Origin: Desulfobacula sp.
Lineage (GTDB): Bacteria; Desulfobacterota; Desulfobacteria; Desulfobacterales; Desulfobacteraceae
Assembly: GCA_021647625.1 (NCBI GenBank)
Contig: JAKIUJ010000012.1
Coordinates: 1 to 41,522, forward strand
Direction: 5' to 3'
Length of the DNA: 41,522 bases
Part shown: one piece after another, positions 32,606-41,100 of the stretch
Layout: each line of letters begins with the position of its first letter
Numbering within the stretch: the first letter of the stretch is position 1
Program-made: the position numbers and the translations under genes
Notes under the pieces: generated by a model
What the model was told of the DNA's origin: nothing
Database searches by the model: none
What the model saw: only the letters and a program-made list of their open reading frames with translations

Positions 32606-32761
32606 ATGTTTCCATTTAGTTTTGAATGGGTATGGGATGCGGGGCACTTGATCTTCTTTGGTGGATTCTGGTATGCCGTTTCCATCCTGGGTGCCGGCAT
32701 GACATATGTCATACTGAAAGCAGCCTATGAAACCATGTGTGATGGTGAAGAACACCATTAA
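32606..32761 (+). CDS. Small membrane protein ending the qrc operon (51 residues)
   Basis: A short frame of 51 residues with a good AAGGA site 9 bases before its ATG. It begins MFPFSFEWVWDAGHLIFFGG, has a single hydrophobic helix (LIFFGGFWYAVSILGAGMTY, about residues 15-35) and ends in a polar, acidic tail with two His (CDGEEHH). It sits between qrcD and the operon's terminator. Small single-helix subunits are common in respiratory complexes, so an accessory or assembly role in Qrc is plausible (inference). I do not recognise a family name. Translation is not proven, but the start, length and place look genuine. Confidence 0.75.
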   Translation: MFPFSFEWVWDAGHLIFFGGFWYAVSILGAGMTYVILKAAYETMCDGEEHH

Positions 32762-32790
32762 GGTAATTAACTATCCTGTCATTATGAAAT

Positions 32791-32829
32791 AAAAAAGCCG
32801 GGGCTGATACATTCAGCCCCGGCTTTTTT
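32791..32829. terminator. Strong bidirectional terminator between qrc and hsp20
   Basis: AAAAAAGCCGGGGCTGA and TCAGCCCCGGCTTTTTT are perfect inverse complements around a 5-base loop. Both strands carry a T-run after the GC-rich stem, so it ends the qrc operon on the plus strand and the hsp20 gene on the minus strand. Confidence 0.95.
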
Positions 32830-32866
32830 GCTATGGTTGTGCTAAAAGAATGTTAAAATAAAAACT

Positions 32867-33289
32867 TCAATTAATTGTAATCTCTTTTACTTTTTCTTTT
32901 GTGGTGTCTTTTTTAAGGGTGAGTGTAAGGATACCATCTGCATAATCGGCTGAGACTTCATCGGTCAAAATGTCGTCAGAAAGGCTGAATGACCGTTTAA
33001 AGTTACCGTAAATGCGTTCTCTTTGATGAAAGGTATCGTCCTCATTTTCAAGCTTACGCTCCCCTTTAATGGTGAGCACCTTTTCTTCAATGTTCACACA
33101 GATGTCTTCTTTGTTTACCCCGGGTAACTCCACATTTAAAATGACAGTATCGTCTTTGCTGAGAATATCCACTACAGGCACCCATTCTTGAGGCCTTCTG
33201 CTTTTCGTAATAGGATCATTAAAGCAGCTGTTAAACGAATTACCCCAGAAATCGATCTCGTTAAAAGGATTGTATCTTACTAGTTTCAT
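32867..33289 (-). CDS. Small heat-shock protein (Hsp20/alpha-crystallin)
   Basis: A 140-residue chaperone. The alpha-crystallin domain spans about residues 38-138: WVPVVDILSKDDTVILNVEL, PGVNKEDI, VLTIKGERK, and YGNFKRSFSLSDDIL, then ADYADGILTLTLKK. These proteins form oligomers that hold unfolding proteins for refolding. An AGGAGG site precedes the ATG. It is a single gene ending at the bidirectional terminator. A weak promoter-like TTGACG lies at 33364-33369 (minus strand), but I found no clear heat-shock sigma factor or CIRCE site. Confidence 0.95.
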   Translation of the reverse strand: MKLVRYNPFNEIDFWGNSFNSCFNDPITKSRRPQEWVPVVDILSKDDTVILNVELPGVNKEDICVNIEEKVLTIKGERKLENEDDTFHQRERIYGNFKRSFSLSDDILTDEVSADYADGILTLTLKKDTTKEKVKEITIN

Positions 33290-33628
33290 GGTGTTTCCTC
33301 CTGTTTAGGTTTGTTATTTTGTTCTTGCTCATTTAAAACAGAAATTAATCATGAAATAAAATGCGTCAAGTAAAATAATTATATTTTTAGATTATATTAC
33401 TAAATTCATAGTTAATATTAAAGTAATGCAAAACGGCTGTAAAAACAAATATCAAAATTGAATCGGTAAAACAGCAGGGCTTAAGGGCTTGTTCCTTATG
33501 CAAACACGACTTATTTTGATATGCCTTAGTTTCCGCGCCTTACCGGCCAGGGGACTCACCTGACAACATTGGTAAATATTTTTTGAGTGAACCCTAAATG
33601 TTAAAAGAGGTTTGGCAAAGGGGAGGGA
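33290..33628. other. Intergenic region upstream of hsp20, no gene seen
   Basis: This 339-base stretch must contain the hsp20 promoter. The part near hsp20 is very AT-rich; the part at 33480-33560 is more GC-rich, with no hairpin or frame I would defend. It is bounded on the other side by the 3' end of a small membrane-protein gene. Confidence 0.5.
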
Positions 33629-33922
33629 TCAGTTTTTTTTACTACCAGATATCCAGATCATGGCCCAGACAATAAGAATCGGGAAAACCCCAAAAGAGAT
33701 GAAAGAAACCAGAGAACCATCCCATGGTCGCAGGTACAATGCCATGGCAACAGGATAAACAAGAGACAATACAATACCGATGCGTGCCTTTGTACCCAGT
33801 TTTTTAATCGTTATGGGCGAAGATCTTTTTTGATTCGGTTCATCCCCCTTAAACAGACGGGGTAGAATTAAAATGCAAACAATCAGCAGTACTAAAACAA
33901 GAATTTCACTTATACCGGTCAA
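33629..33922 (-). CDS. Small three-helix membrane protein
   Basis: About 97 residues. I prefer the TTG at 33922, which has AGGGAG six bases upstream; another TTG at 33949 extends the frame by nine residues but lacks a site. Hydrophobic helices are at about residues 5-22 (ISEILVLVLLIVCILIL), 46-62 (IGIVLSLVYPVAMALYL) and 70-88. A basic loop follows the first helix. No family recognised. It is on the same strand as the alpha/beta hydrolase but about 120 bases downstream, so it may or may not be co-transcribed. Confidence 0.6.
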   Translation of the reverse strand: MTGISEILVLVLLIVCILILPRLFKGDEPNQKRSSPITIKKLGTKARIGIVLSLVYPVAMALYLRPWDGSLVSFISFGVFPILIVWAMIWISGSKKN

Positions 33923-34045
33923 ATCTAACTCCCTGAAGATTTGGATCAAAAAGAAACTGCTGCTTTATTTCAAATATGGCCTATTTTGTCAATGAGTGAT
34001 TGAATTAGAAATGTGATCAATGCGGGCTTGCTTTATTGTTTAGAT

Positions 34046-34822
34046 TTAGTGTTTACCTACTTTTGAAATAAATCGAGCAATTAAATCAAGTGCAATCTTT
34101 GTTTGTTCCGAGTGCGGGGCGTGTTTGCAGTTGTCTAAAAGAAGGGTGCCGATATTGGCAACTTTAGTTTTGATTGATTCAAGCTGTTTTGGAGTGCCGT
34201 ATTGATCGTCTTTACCCTGGAGGGAGAGCATGGGGACCTGAATATGTTTTAAGTATTTTTCAATATTCCAGTGCATGAATTTTGGATTCAGCCAGGCATC
34301 ATTCCAGCCGCGAAAGGCATTTTCTGTATTTTTTTCGTGATATTTTTCTAGGCCCTGTTTCAGGTTGCCGTTTTCATAGTTTATTTTGGCCTGAAAAATA
34401 CTGTCCACGCTGATTTGTTCGCAAAAGACATGGGCTGCCAGGGTTATCAAACCTTTGAGGCCTGTCGCATGGGGACTGCCGGAAAATATAATGCCGATGG
34501 ACCCGCCGTCAGAATGACCAATGAGGATATAGTTTTTTATTTTTGCGGCTTTGATGATTTCCGGCAATAGCTTTAAGGCTTCTTTGTGCATGAAGTTGAG
34601 TTTCCAGGGCAGGGTAGACGCATCTGATTTGCCATATCCAAGCCGGGAAAAAACAAGGGCCGGACAATTGGTTTTTTGCGAAACAAGTCCAGGAAATTCT
34701 TTCCACATGGCTGTGCAGCCGAGACCTTCATGAAGAAAAATAAGACAAGGACGATTTTTAATTTCTTTATTGTGCCACTGAATCTCAATCTTTTTTGAAT
34801 GGATGGATAAAAAGTCAGTCAT
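34046..34822 (-). CDS. Alpha/beta hydrolase
   Basis: A 258-residue serine hydrolase of the alpha/beta fold. The oxyanion region is LIFLHEGLGCTAMW, the nucleophile elbow GHSDGGSIG places Ser at about residue 101, the acid is likely Asp in SLQGKDDQYG (about 205) and the base His in LLDNCKHAPHSEQ (about 233). Many such proteins are esterases or thioesterases; the substrate cannot be read. It follows the DUF1232-J-domain gene by 25 bases on the same strand, at the end of the plsB-dapB run. Confidence 0.88.
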   Translation of the reverse strand: MTDFLSIHSKKIEIQWHNKEIKNRPCLIFLHEGLGCTAMWKEFPGLVSQKTNCPALVFSRLGYGKSDASTLPWKLNFMHKEALKLLPEIIKAAKIKNYILIGHSDGGSIGIIFSGSPHATGLKGLITLAAHVFCEQISVDSIFQAKINYENGNLKQGLEKYHEKNTENAFRGWNDAWLNPKFMHWNIEKYLKHIQVPMLSLQGKDDQYGTPKQLESIKTKVANIGTLLLDNCKHAPHSEQTKIALDLIARFISKVGKH

Positions 34823-34847
34823 GTATCCGGGTCCGAAAGTGGATTTT

Positions 34848-35384
34848 TTAAAATTTCTTTATCAGGGTCTCGTAAGCTGTTTGAATTTCTAAAAACTTTT
34901 CATTGGCAAGTGTGGAAAACTCTTCGCCCAGATGGGATAATTTATCAGGATGGTATTTTTTAATGGCTTCTTTATAGCCGACCTGGATTTCTCTTTTGCT
35001 TGCATTCTCTTTAACACCCAATATCTCATAGAGTGTTTTTTGTTTTGGGGGAGGTGAGCTTTTTTTTGAATATTGGGAATTCGAGCCTGATTTTTGATCT
35101 GAATTTGACCCATAATTTGATCCGGCTTTTTGCCTGGCCTTATTGTTTGAATGGGGTGTGTTATTGGTTTTTGTTTTGTCTTTTGGGGGTTGAGAGGGAT
35201 TTTTTTTATTAAAAAGAAAATTAGGTAACCTGCCATAGCGTATCATATAGATGATCGTGGCAAACACAAGGCCATCATCAATCCATCCGATATAGGGCAG
35301 CAAAAGATCCGGAATAACATCCACCGGGCTGATAAAATAAGCCAGCCCGAAGATGACAAGAATGATTTTAAAATAAAGGCTCAT
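34848..35384 (-). CDS. DUF1232 membrane segment fused to C-terminal J domain
   Basis: A 178-residue protein. Residues 1-60 form a DUF1232 (YkvA-like) region: hydrophobic start with FISPVDVIPDLLLPYIGWIDDG, which is diagnostic. A Ser/Asn/Lys-rich linker runs to about residue 110. The last 65 residues are a J domain, TLYEILGVKENASKREIQVG, with the HPD triad at about 143-145 (KKYHPDKL). J domains stimulate DnaK ATPase activity, so this is a membrane-tethered Hsp70 partner. Its ATG overlaps the dapB stop by one base. The linker is low-complexity. Confidence 0.9.
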   Translation of the reverse strand: MSLYFKIILVIFGLAYFISPVDVIPDLLLPYIGWIDDGLVFATIIYMIRYGRLPNFLFNKKNPSQPPKDKTKTNNTPHSNNKARQKAGSNYGSNSDQKSGSNSQYSKKSSPPPKQKTLYEILGVKENASKREIQVGYKEAIKKYHPDKLSHLGEEFSTLANEKFLEIQTAYETLIKKF

Positions 35385-36217
35385 TATGTCCTGTTGAGAA
35401 CGTCGATCATGGTATACAGTTTTTTGGTATTCTCTTTGTCTGACAGCTTTTCATTTAAATAGCGTACTGCATCAAAGGTGCCGGATACATAGATATCACG
35501 GCCATTGATATTGTGTTTGAATTCAAAAAGTGCAGACCCGTCCGGTGCTGTCAAGGTGTAAGTATGCCATCCGTGACCGCCAAGGTGTTCTTTTGGAATG
35601 TTCAATTCCTTCTCCTGAACTTCCGGGTCTCTTATTTTTTTAATTTCACTGACATCAAAATTGACCCCAAGACCATTGAAACAGTCAACAATGGCTTTGG
35701 CAGTACCCGAGGTATCCGCCTTCATTTGCTGATGGCTTTCAACCACCGTGAGCTTGTATCCGGCAAAAAGATCGGGAAATGTTTGGGCGGCATATTCCAT
35801 CATGCCCTGGAAGCCCACGATCTGTTTTGCCATATTGGGTGCGATAACAGACGGTGTGTCACAATTTTGTACTGCCTTTTCCAGTGCATCTCGATCTCCG
35901 CCTGTGGTTCCCATTACAAATGGAATCCGGTTTTTGGTATAAAACTCAGCATTGGAATTAACTGCTGTGGGGTGGGTATAATCAATGACAATGAAGTTTG
36001 GAATTCGAGTTTTTATCTGATTGATTTTTTCATTACGGATATCGGGCCTGACAAGTTCAATGGTTGTCTTGTTTATGGTGATATCATTTTGTGTTATTTC
36101 CTGACCGGTTAATGAATAGGGTACAATGGTGTATTGATCGTTTGAAACAGCGAAGAGTGCCATTTTTTTGGCTACATTTCCGGGCAGTCCGTTGACCATG
36201 ACATTGATTTTTTCCAT
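35384..36217 (-). CDS. dapB: 4-hydroxy-tetrahydrodipicolinate reductase (plant-type DapB)
   Basis: A 277-residue enzyme of lysine and diaminopimelate synthesis. I chose ATG 36217 for its AAGGAG site; the upstream extension is not needed. The N-terminus INVMVNGLPGNVAKKMA is the nucleotide-binding region. FVMGTTGGDRDALE and VIAPNMAKQIVGFQGMMEYA match the variant form found in plants and some bacteria, and VESHQQMKADTSGTAKAIVD and FEFKHNINGRDIYVSGTFDA hold the substrate-binding region. The product feeds peptidoglycan (mDAP) and lysine. It starts 13 bases after the AmgK-MurU-like gene and overlaps the DUF1232-J-domain gene. Confidence 0.92.
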   Translation of the reverse strand: MEKINVMVNGLPGNVAKKMALFAVSNDQYTIVPYSLTGQEITQNDITINKTTIELVRPDIRNEKINQIKTRIPNFIVIDYTHPTAVNSNAEFYTKNRIPFVMGTTGGDRDALEKAVQNCDTPSVIAPNMAKQIVGFQGMMEYAAQTFPDLFAGYKLTVVESHQQMKADTSGTAKAIVDCFNGLGVNFDVSEIKKIRDPEVQEKELNIPKEHLGGHGWHTYTLTAPDGSALFEFKHNINGRDIYVSGTFDAVRYLNEKLSDKENTKKLYTMIDVLNRT

Positions 36218-36230
36218 TTTTTCTGACTCC

Positions 36231-37898
36231 TTATAGAGTATCAACAAGCTGTGACAGCTTTGGCAGTTTTATTTTCAATTCCAATTGACGGATGATGTTT
36301 TTTAAGGATATTACCGCATTCGGTATAAAAGTTTCAAATTGTTTTTTATTTTTCACCCGGCTCAAAAAACCAAATGCCCCTAAAAACTGTAGATTTCTTG
36401 TCAGGCAGCAAAAAGTGTAGCATGTTTTAAATTTTTTTTGTTCTTGGGAATCAAGCCGTAATTTATCCATGGTATATTGGAGCAACTCTTCTTTTATCGG
36501 TTCACTCAAGCCAACATAAGGGTCAATAAGCAAAGATGCTAGATCATATTGAAGGGGACCTGTGCGTGCCGATTGGAAATCGATAAAAAAAATTTCTTCA
36601 TTTTTAAACATGATGTTTTTTGACTGCATATCCCGATGCATAAGACCCGTTATACCATGTTTAAGTGCATAACCTGCGATAAACTCAAATTCCTGGATAT
36701 AATCATCCAATGAGAACTCTATATTCAAGAACCCTTTAATGAAAGCATCCATAAAGTATCGGCATTCGTATTTTAAAATCAGCTCTTTGGAATAGGTACG
36801 GGTCTGGCAGGTCCAGTCTTCATTAAAATTTTTATAGCCCTGTTGTGAAAAATCTATGAGTTTATCAATTACTTTTTTATATAAAGTCAAAGTATCGGTG
36901 TCTGAAGGGTTTTGTTTGATAAGGTTTGCAAGATGTGTATCCCCGAAATCCCCAACCAGAACAATACCGGATAATCGGTCAAAAGAAAGGATACGGGATG
37001 CAGGGATATTTTGGGTATCCAGATGCGTGCCTATATTTATAAATGCATTAAGCCGGCGTTCTTCTTCACTGTTTGGCATACAGATACCGTGATCAGAAAC
37101 AACAACGCTTTGGGATTTGTAAAATGCACGATACCAAAGGCGATCAGAACCGTCACCGGCAAGTTTGGTAATTGATATATCTTTGATATTTGCATCTGCA
37201 ACTTTAAAATAAGAGGCACAAAGCATGCGAATGGATGTCATGGCATAAGACCCGGATGTGCCGATATCGGACCAGAATATTTGTTTGTCTACAAATGCCT
37301 TTACCAGGGTTTCAGGGCAGAGTGTTTTGTAAAGATCAATACTGGAAAAGATTTTTTTGTCCGGCAGATAATCATAAATTTGGGGGGACAACACCTGGAT
37401 GCCGGTAAAGGCAAGGCCTCTTTCAGGAGAGTCAAAATCTATAATAAAATTGTTCTCATCAATACCCACCTTATTAAATTTTTTTTCATCATGTAACACA
37501 AGTGTGGCAACGAGGTCTGATTGCTGATGAAAGGCATATACTTTTTTAAAATCAATGGTTGAAACAACATCGGCATTGATTACAAAAAATGGTTCATCCT
37601 TAAAGTATGGTTTTGTATTCGCAATGGCACCGCCGGTATCAAGAATTTCCGGTTCAAAAATGGTTATAATATCAATGCTGATACCTGACTTGTTGCTCAA
37701 TTGATTAACAAAGGCTTCAATTTGAGGTGCCAAATGATGGGTGTTAATTATAATCTGGTCACAACCCGCATGGGTCAATTGAAGCACAGTATGTTCCAAT
37801 ATCGGAATTGAATTCAAGGTGAACATCGGTTTGGGAATACAATTGGTAAATGGCAAAAGCCGTGTGCCGAAACCTGCAGCAAGTATCAATGCTTTCAT
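36231..37898 (-). CDS. Fused sugar-1-phosphate nucleotidyltransferase and aminoglycoside-type kinase (MurU-AmgK-like)
   Basis: A 555-residue two-domain protein. Residues 1-235 are a nucleotidyltransferase (LILAAGFGTRLLPFTNCIPK, then FFVINADVV) close to MurU-type enzymes. Residues about 245-530 are an APH-type kinase with the catalytic loop HRDMQSKNIMF (about 419-429) and IDFQSARTGPLQYDLASLL. AmgK phosphorylates MurNAc at the anomeric position and MurU then makes UDP-MurNAc, bypassing early peptidoglycan synthesis; they are usually separate adjacent genes. Here one chain could do both steps (inference). An alternative is a GlcNAc or mannose-1-phosphate pathway. It lies between plsB and dapB, and mpl is elsewhere in the window. 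Confidence 0.85.
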   Translation of the reverse strand: MKALILAAGFGTRLLPFTNCIPKPMFTLNSIPILEHTVLQLTHAGCDQIIINTHHLAPQIEAFVNQLSNKSGISIDIITIFEPEILDTGGAIANTKPYFKDEPFFVINADVVSTIDFKKVYAFHQQSDLVATLVLHDEKKFNKVGIDENNFIIDFDSPERGLAFTGIQVLSPQIYDYLPDKKIFSSIDLYKTLCPETLVKAFVDKQIFWSDIGTSGSYAMTSIRMLCASYFKVADANIKDISITKLAGDGSDRLWYRAFYKSQSVVVSDHGICMPNSEEERRLNAFINIGTHLDTQNIPASRILSFDRLSGIVLVGDFGDTHLANLIKQNPSDTDTLTLYKKVIDKLIDFSQQGYKNFNEDWTCQTRTYSKELILKYECRYFMDAFIKGFLNIEFSLDDYIQEFEFIAGYALKHGITGLMHRDMQSKNIMFKNEEIFFIDFQSARTGPLQYDLASLLIDPYVGLSEPIKEELLQYTMDKLRLDSQEQKKFKTCYTFCCLTRNLQFLGAFGFLSRVKNKKQFETFIPNAVISLKNIIRQLELKIKLPKLSQLVDTL

Positions 37899-37926
37899 AT
37901 AAAATGTTTAGGGCTTTTCATTTGGA

Positions 37927-40572
37927 TTATGAACCGACTAAAACAACCAGTCGATCAAGAATGTTTTTATAGTATTCTATCTGGATATTATCCTGGGAAC
38001 CGGTTACACCGTTAAGCATAAAATAATTAGATGCATTCTTGTAATTGATTTGCGATAAGGACTCTTTATAAGTAATGATTTTGCTTTTATACAATTTGGT
38101 TCCGATTGAATGAATTTTTTTAACCCGGTCTTTTTGATCATGTTTATCTGCCTTGTATTTTTCAAAATAGAGCAATGTGGTTCTATAAGATTCAAAGAAT
38201 GGCTGCAAAAAGGCCGCAAACCATTTGATTTTTTTTAAACCCCGTGAGGTGACATGATAAATGTCCGGAGTTCGTGAATCCGGCACAATAATACCTTCAT
38301 TTGTGAATCCTTTGATGGCTGTAGAAATACTTTCTTCTATCGTGGTTTCTTCATCAAAAAAGAACTCATCGGTAAACATTTTTTCTAAAAATTTATAGCG
38401 CAGGGTAAGATCCGATGTGGAAAACTGGAATCTGTCAATTTCCAGTATAGCAATGGCAGTATATGCATACTCAATGAAAAAAGAGATCACCGAATTTTTG
38501 TAATAGTCTAAAATGGCTCGCTTGTTGGCTTTTACAATAAAAACGGTGTTTTCAGTAATATCATCGTCATCTTCATCGCCAAGCTCTATAAAGTTTCTGG
38601 AGATAAAATCATAAATAACTGAATTTAACGTATTGTCAGGGTCAATTAACAGGGAGTCGGAAAGTTCGGCATTCATGTAGTTGAGCATCCCCATGTACGT
38701 ATCGACCCTTGCCGTCATCTGTTTTTTTGTAAAAGAGTTTTTGGGACAATTTAAAACCGCACTGGCAATGATTCCGTGCGGAGTGGCTATTGAATTGTCA
38801 TTGATACTATTTATTAATTTATAGCCGAAACTTTTAATGAAGGTAATATATTCCTGGTTTGATGCCTTGGAAATATCAATATTTTTTTCCTTGACGTAAT
38901 CTTTAATGGAGATGGGTTCATTAAATTTCATGTAGACTTTGCCATACTTTTTCTTTAAGAATTTTCTGGCATTGATCAGCCCTTTAAGGGTTTCCGGTGA
39001 TTTTTTACCACCCTCGATCTCTTTTAAATATGAGTCTTCTTCAAGGACATGATCATACCCGATATACACGGGTACAAAATATAAATTTTCACATGCACCG
39101 GCGTGCCAGGCATTGACCAGCATGGCAAGACCACCGGGTTTAGGGGGGAGCAGTTTACCTGTGCGGCTTCTGCCGCCCTCAATAAAAATTTTTATATTGA
39201 ACCCCTCATAGAGCAGTTTTTCAAGATAAGCACCAAAAATTTTGGCATACAGTGGTGCACCTTTAAATGTTCGCCGTAAAAAAAAGGCACCTGCACCCCG
39301 AAATAATGGTCCCAACGGCCAGAAAGATAGATTTTTGCCGGCAGCAACGTGGGGACAGGGCATGTTGTTTCGATACATCAAATAGGGCAGCAACAGATAA
39401 TCCAAATGGCTTTTATGACAGGGAACAAGAATAAGTGGTGCCTCTGTTGATTTTTCTCTCATGCGATTGATTTCTTTTTGGTCCCAGACCAATCCGTCAA
39501 AAATATTGTTGAAAACCCAAGTTAACATCCAGTTGGCAAAATTAATGATTCTTAAGTTATAATTTGCAGCGATTTCATTGATATAACCGGCAGCTTTTTT
39601 ATGGGTCTTGCTCAGGGTCATATTGTTCTGTGAGGCGTACTCTGCTAAAAATTCGCGTAAAGATTTTCGGGTTAAAATGTCCTCTGTCATCTCCTGACGT
39701 GTTTTCAGCAGAGGGCCTGTGATGCTTCTTCTCTGGCGATTGAGAATATCCACCAGGTGCTTCCTGAGCCTGTGGGTCTGGAACTCGGTTTCCAATTGCT
39801 CTATTTTTTGACTGCTTAAAAATTCTTTTAAATTCACCGGGTGTGCCAACTCAATCCTGATCTTTTCCGGATACCGCAAAATTGTGTAAAGCCGTTTAAT
39901 TCTGCCTGGTTTTTCATGGGTACCAAAAAGGATATCAGCTAATCCGGGATTCTTCTGCATGGGTTTGGTGATATAGATGATATCCTCGGGGATAATCATG
40001 ACTGGCTTGTCAGTTGCTTTTTGAAGCTCAATTAATACATAAAGCGGATCAGGGGTGGCTTTGATAAATCGCTTGTGAAAATCATCTTCTTCAATCAGGC
40101 AGACAAACCCGGCTTTTCCATTTAACAGCTCTTTTGTGAAGTAACCGCTTGTATAGGCATCTTTAAAATGAAAATGATGGAAAAAATAATCAAGATGGCA
40201 AAGAATAATTTGAAACAATCGTTTGGCCGGTTGGAGCGAAAAAAAGATAAGATCAAAACCTATCTGAGGATAAGGCAGGTCAAGTGATTTGAGTTTGGTA
40301 TGGTAATAAATAAAATCAGTGATTCTCTTTGATTTACTGGCGTAAACAACGATACTGTCCGGATCAATCCGGTTTATTTTTTCTATATTATGATCATCAA
40401 AATTGGGTTTGTTAATTAACAGTTTAATGAACTTTTGGACAAAATACCCTGTATTGCCGGGGTAAAAGCACAAAAAGTAATCATAGGTGTTGCCCAAAAG
40501 GCAGTCGATCATGCTGCGCATTTTTTTACGCCATCCTGAAACAAGATCGTTAAGCTTTTGAAATAATAGCAT
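37927..40572 (-). CDS. plsB: Glycerol-3-phosphate acyltransferase (PlsB family)
   Basis: An 881-residue membrane-associated acyltransferase. The four conserved blocks are all present: I at HKSHLDYLLLPYL (about residue 386), II at GAGAFFLRRTF, III at IFIEGGRSRTGKLLPPKPGG (about 460) and IV at VPVYIGYDHVLE. It adds the first fatty acid to glycerol-3-phosphate in phospholipid synthesis. Length is near the E. coli enzyme (about 807 residues); the N-terminal 320 residues are a divergent extension typical of the family. It is first of the minus-strand run that includes the MurU-AmgK-like gene (28 bases away) and dapB. Confidence 0.93.
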   Translation of the reverse strand: MLLFQKLNDLVSGWRKKMRSMIDCLLGNTYDYFLCFYPGNTGYFVQKFIKLLINKPNFDDHNIEKINRIDPDSIVVYASKSKRITDFIYYHTKLKSLDLPYPQIGFDLIFFSLQPAKRLFQIILCHLDYFFHHFHFKDAYTSGYFTKELLNGKAGFVCLIEEDDFHKRFIKATPDPLYVLIELQKATDKPVMIIPEDIIYITKPMQKNPGLADILFGTHEKPGRIKRLYTILRYPEKIRIELAHPVNLKEFLSSQKIEQLETEFQTHRLRKHLVDILNRQRRSITGPLLKTRQEMTEDILTRKSLREFLAEYASQNNMTLSKTHKKAAGYINEIAANYNLRIINFANWMLTWVFNNIFDGLVWDQKEINRMREKSTEAPLILVPCHKSHLDYLLLPYLMYRNNMPCPHVAAGKNLSFWPLGPLFRGAGAFFLRRTFKGAPLYAKIFGAYLEKLLYEGFNIKIFIEGGRSRTGKLLPPKPGGLAMLVNAWHAGACENLYFVPVYIGYDHVLEEDSYLKEIEGGKKSPETLKGLINARKFLKKKYGKVYMKFNEPISIKDYVKEKNIDISKASNQEYITFIKSFGYKLINSINDNSIATPHGIIASAVLNCPKNSFTKKQMTARVDTYMGMLNYMNAELSDSLLIDPDNTLNSVIYDFISRNFIELGDEDDDDITENTVFIVKANKRAILDYYKNSVISFFIEYAYTAIAILEIDRFQFSTSDLTLRYKFLEKMFTDEFFFDEETTIEESISTAIKGFTNEGIIVPDSRTPDIYHVTSRGLKKIKWFAAFLQPFFESYRTTLLYFEKYKADKHDQKDRVKKIHSIGTKLYKSKIITYKESLSQINYKNASNYFMLNGVTGSQDNIQIEYYKNILDRLVVLVGS

Positions 40573-40778
40573 TAAAATGTCCTTTAAAGGATTTTCTTGT
40601 ATGGTATAAACTTTTAATAATTATCAAAGCTTTTATAGAATGGCAATCTTAAAATGGTCTTGAAAATATCAAAGGTGTATGTTATTTTCTTTTATCCTTA
40701 ATATTGACAATTTCCATATTTGTTTAATTGTAGAAGAATAATTTGTTTATGAATAAAAAATTTTAGGAGGATTTCTTT

Positions 40779-41045
40779 ATGAAAACTTTAATTGGTGGAG
40801 CGATTGCAGTACTTCTTGGTGTTGTTGGTTTGGCTGTTTTTTTTAGTGAGTTCGTAGCGCTTCTTGCAGGATGCATTCCTCCTGTATTACTTTTGGGCGG
40901 TGGCCTGGCACTTTATCTTGGATTTGATGAACTTAAAGATTCCTGGAAAAATGAAGAAGGTCAGGATGCTGTTGTTGTGGAAGATGACAAAGCCAAAATT
41001 GCAGAACTTGAAAAAGAACTCGGCGATCTTAAAAAAGAAAAATAG
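40779..41045 (+). CDS. Small two-helix membrane protein with charged coiled-coil tail
   Basis: An 88-residue protein with a strong AGGAGG site before the ATG. Two hydrophobic helices are at about residues 3-28 and 30-48, the second glycine-rich (PPVLLLGGGLALYLGF). The tail is acidic then coiled-coil-like (KIAELEKELGDLKKEK). No family is recognised. It is a single gene, closed by the terminator at 41076-41095 and transcribed convergently with the RNase H gene. Confidence 0.8.
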   Translation: MKTLIGGAIAVLLGVVGLAVFFSEFVALLAGCIPPVLLLGGGLALYLGFDELKDSWKNEEGQDAVVVEDDKAKIAELEKELGDLKKEK

Positions 41046-41070
41046 ACAAATAAAACATATAATTGAGAAA

Positions 41071-41100
41071 AAAAAGGCCCGAATTATTTCGGGTCTTTTT
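41071..41100. terminator. Bidirectional terminator overlapping the RNase H stop codon
   Basis: Stem GGCCCGAA (41076-41083) / TTCGGGTC (41088-41095) with one G-T pair and loop TTAT, flanked by A-run and T-run. On the minus strand the loop holds the TAA stop of the RNase H gene. Confidence 0.85.

Noticed and set aside
32534-32758. Minus-strand frame of 74 residues over the 3' end of the qrc operon
   Set aside because: It is the antisense of the 51-residue membrane-protein gene, which has the better ribosome binding site and a membrane helix.
33360-33430. AT-rich stretch as a replication origin
   Set aside because: No DnaA-box cluster or origin-linked genes are near; AT-richness alone is common in this genome.
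35513-36112. 199-residue plus-strand frame opposite dapB
   Set aside because: dapB motifs run throughout; the opposite frame shows no family features.
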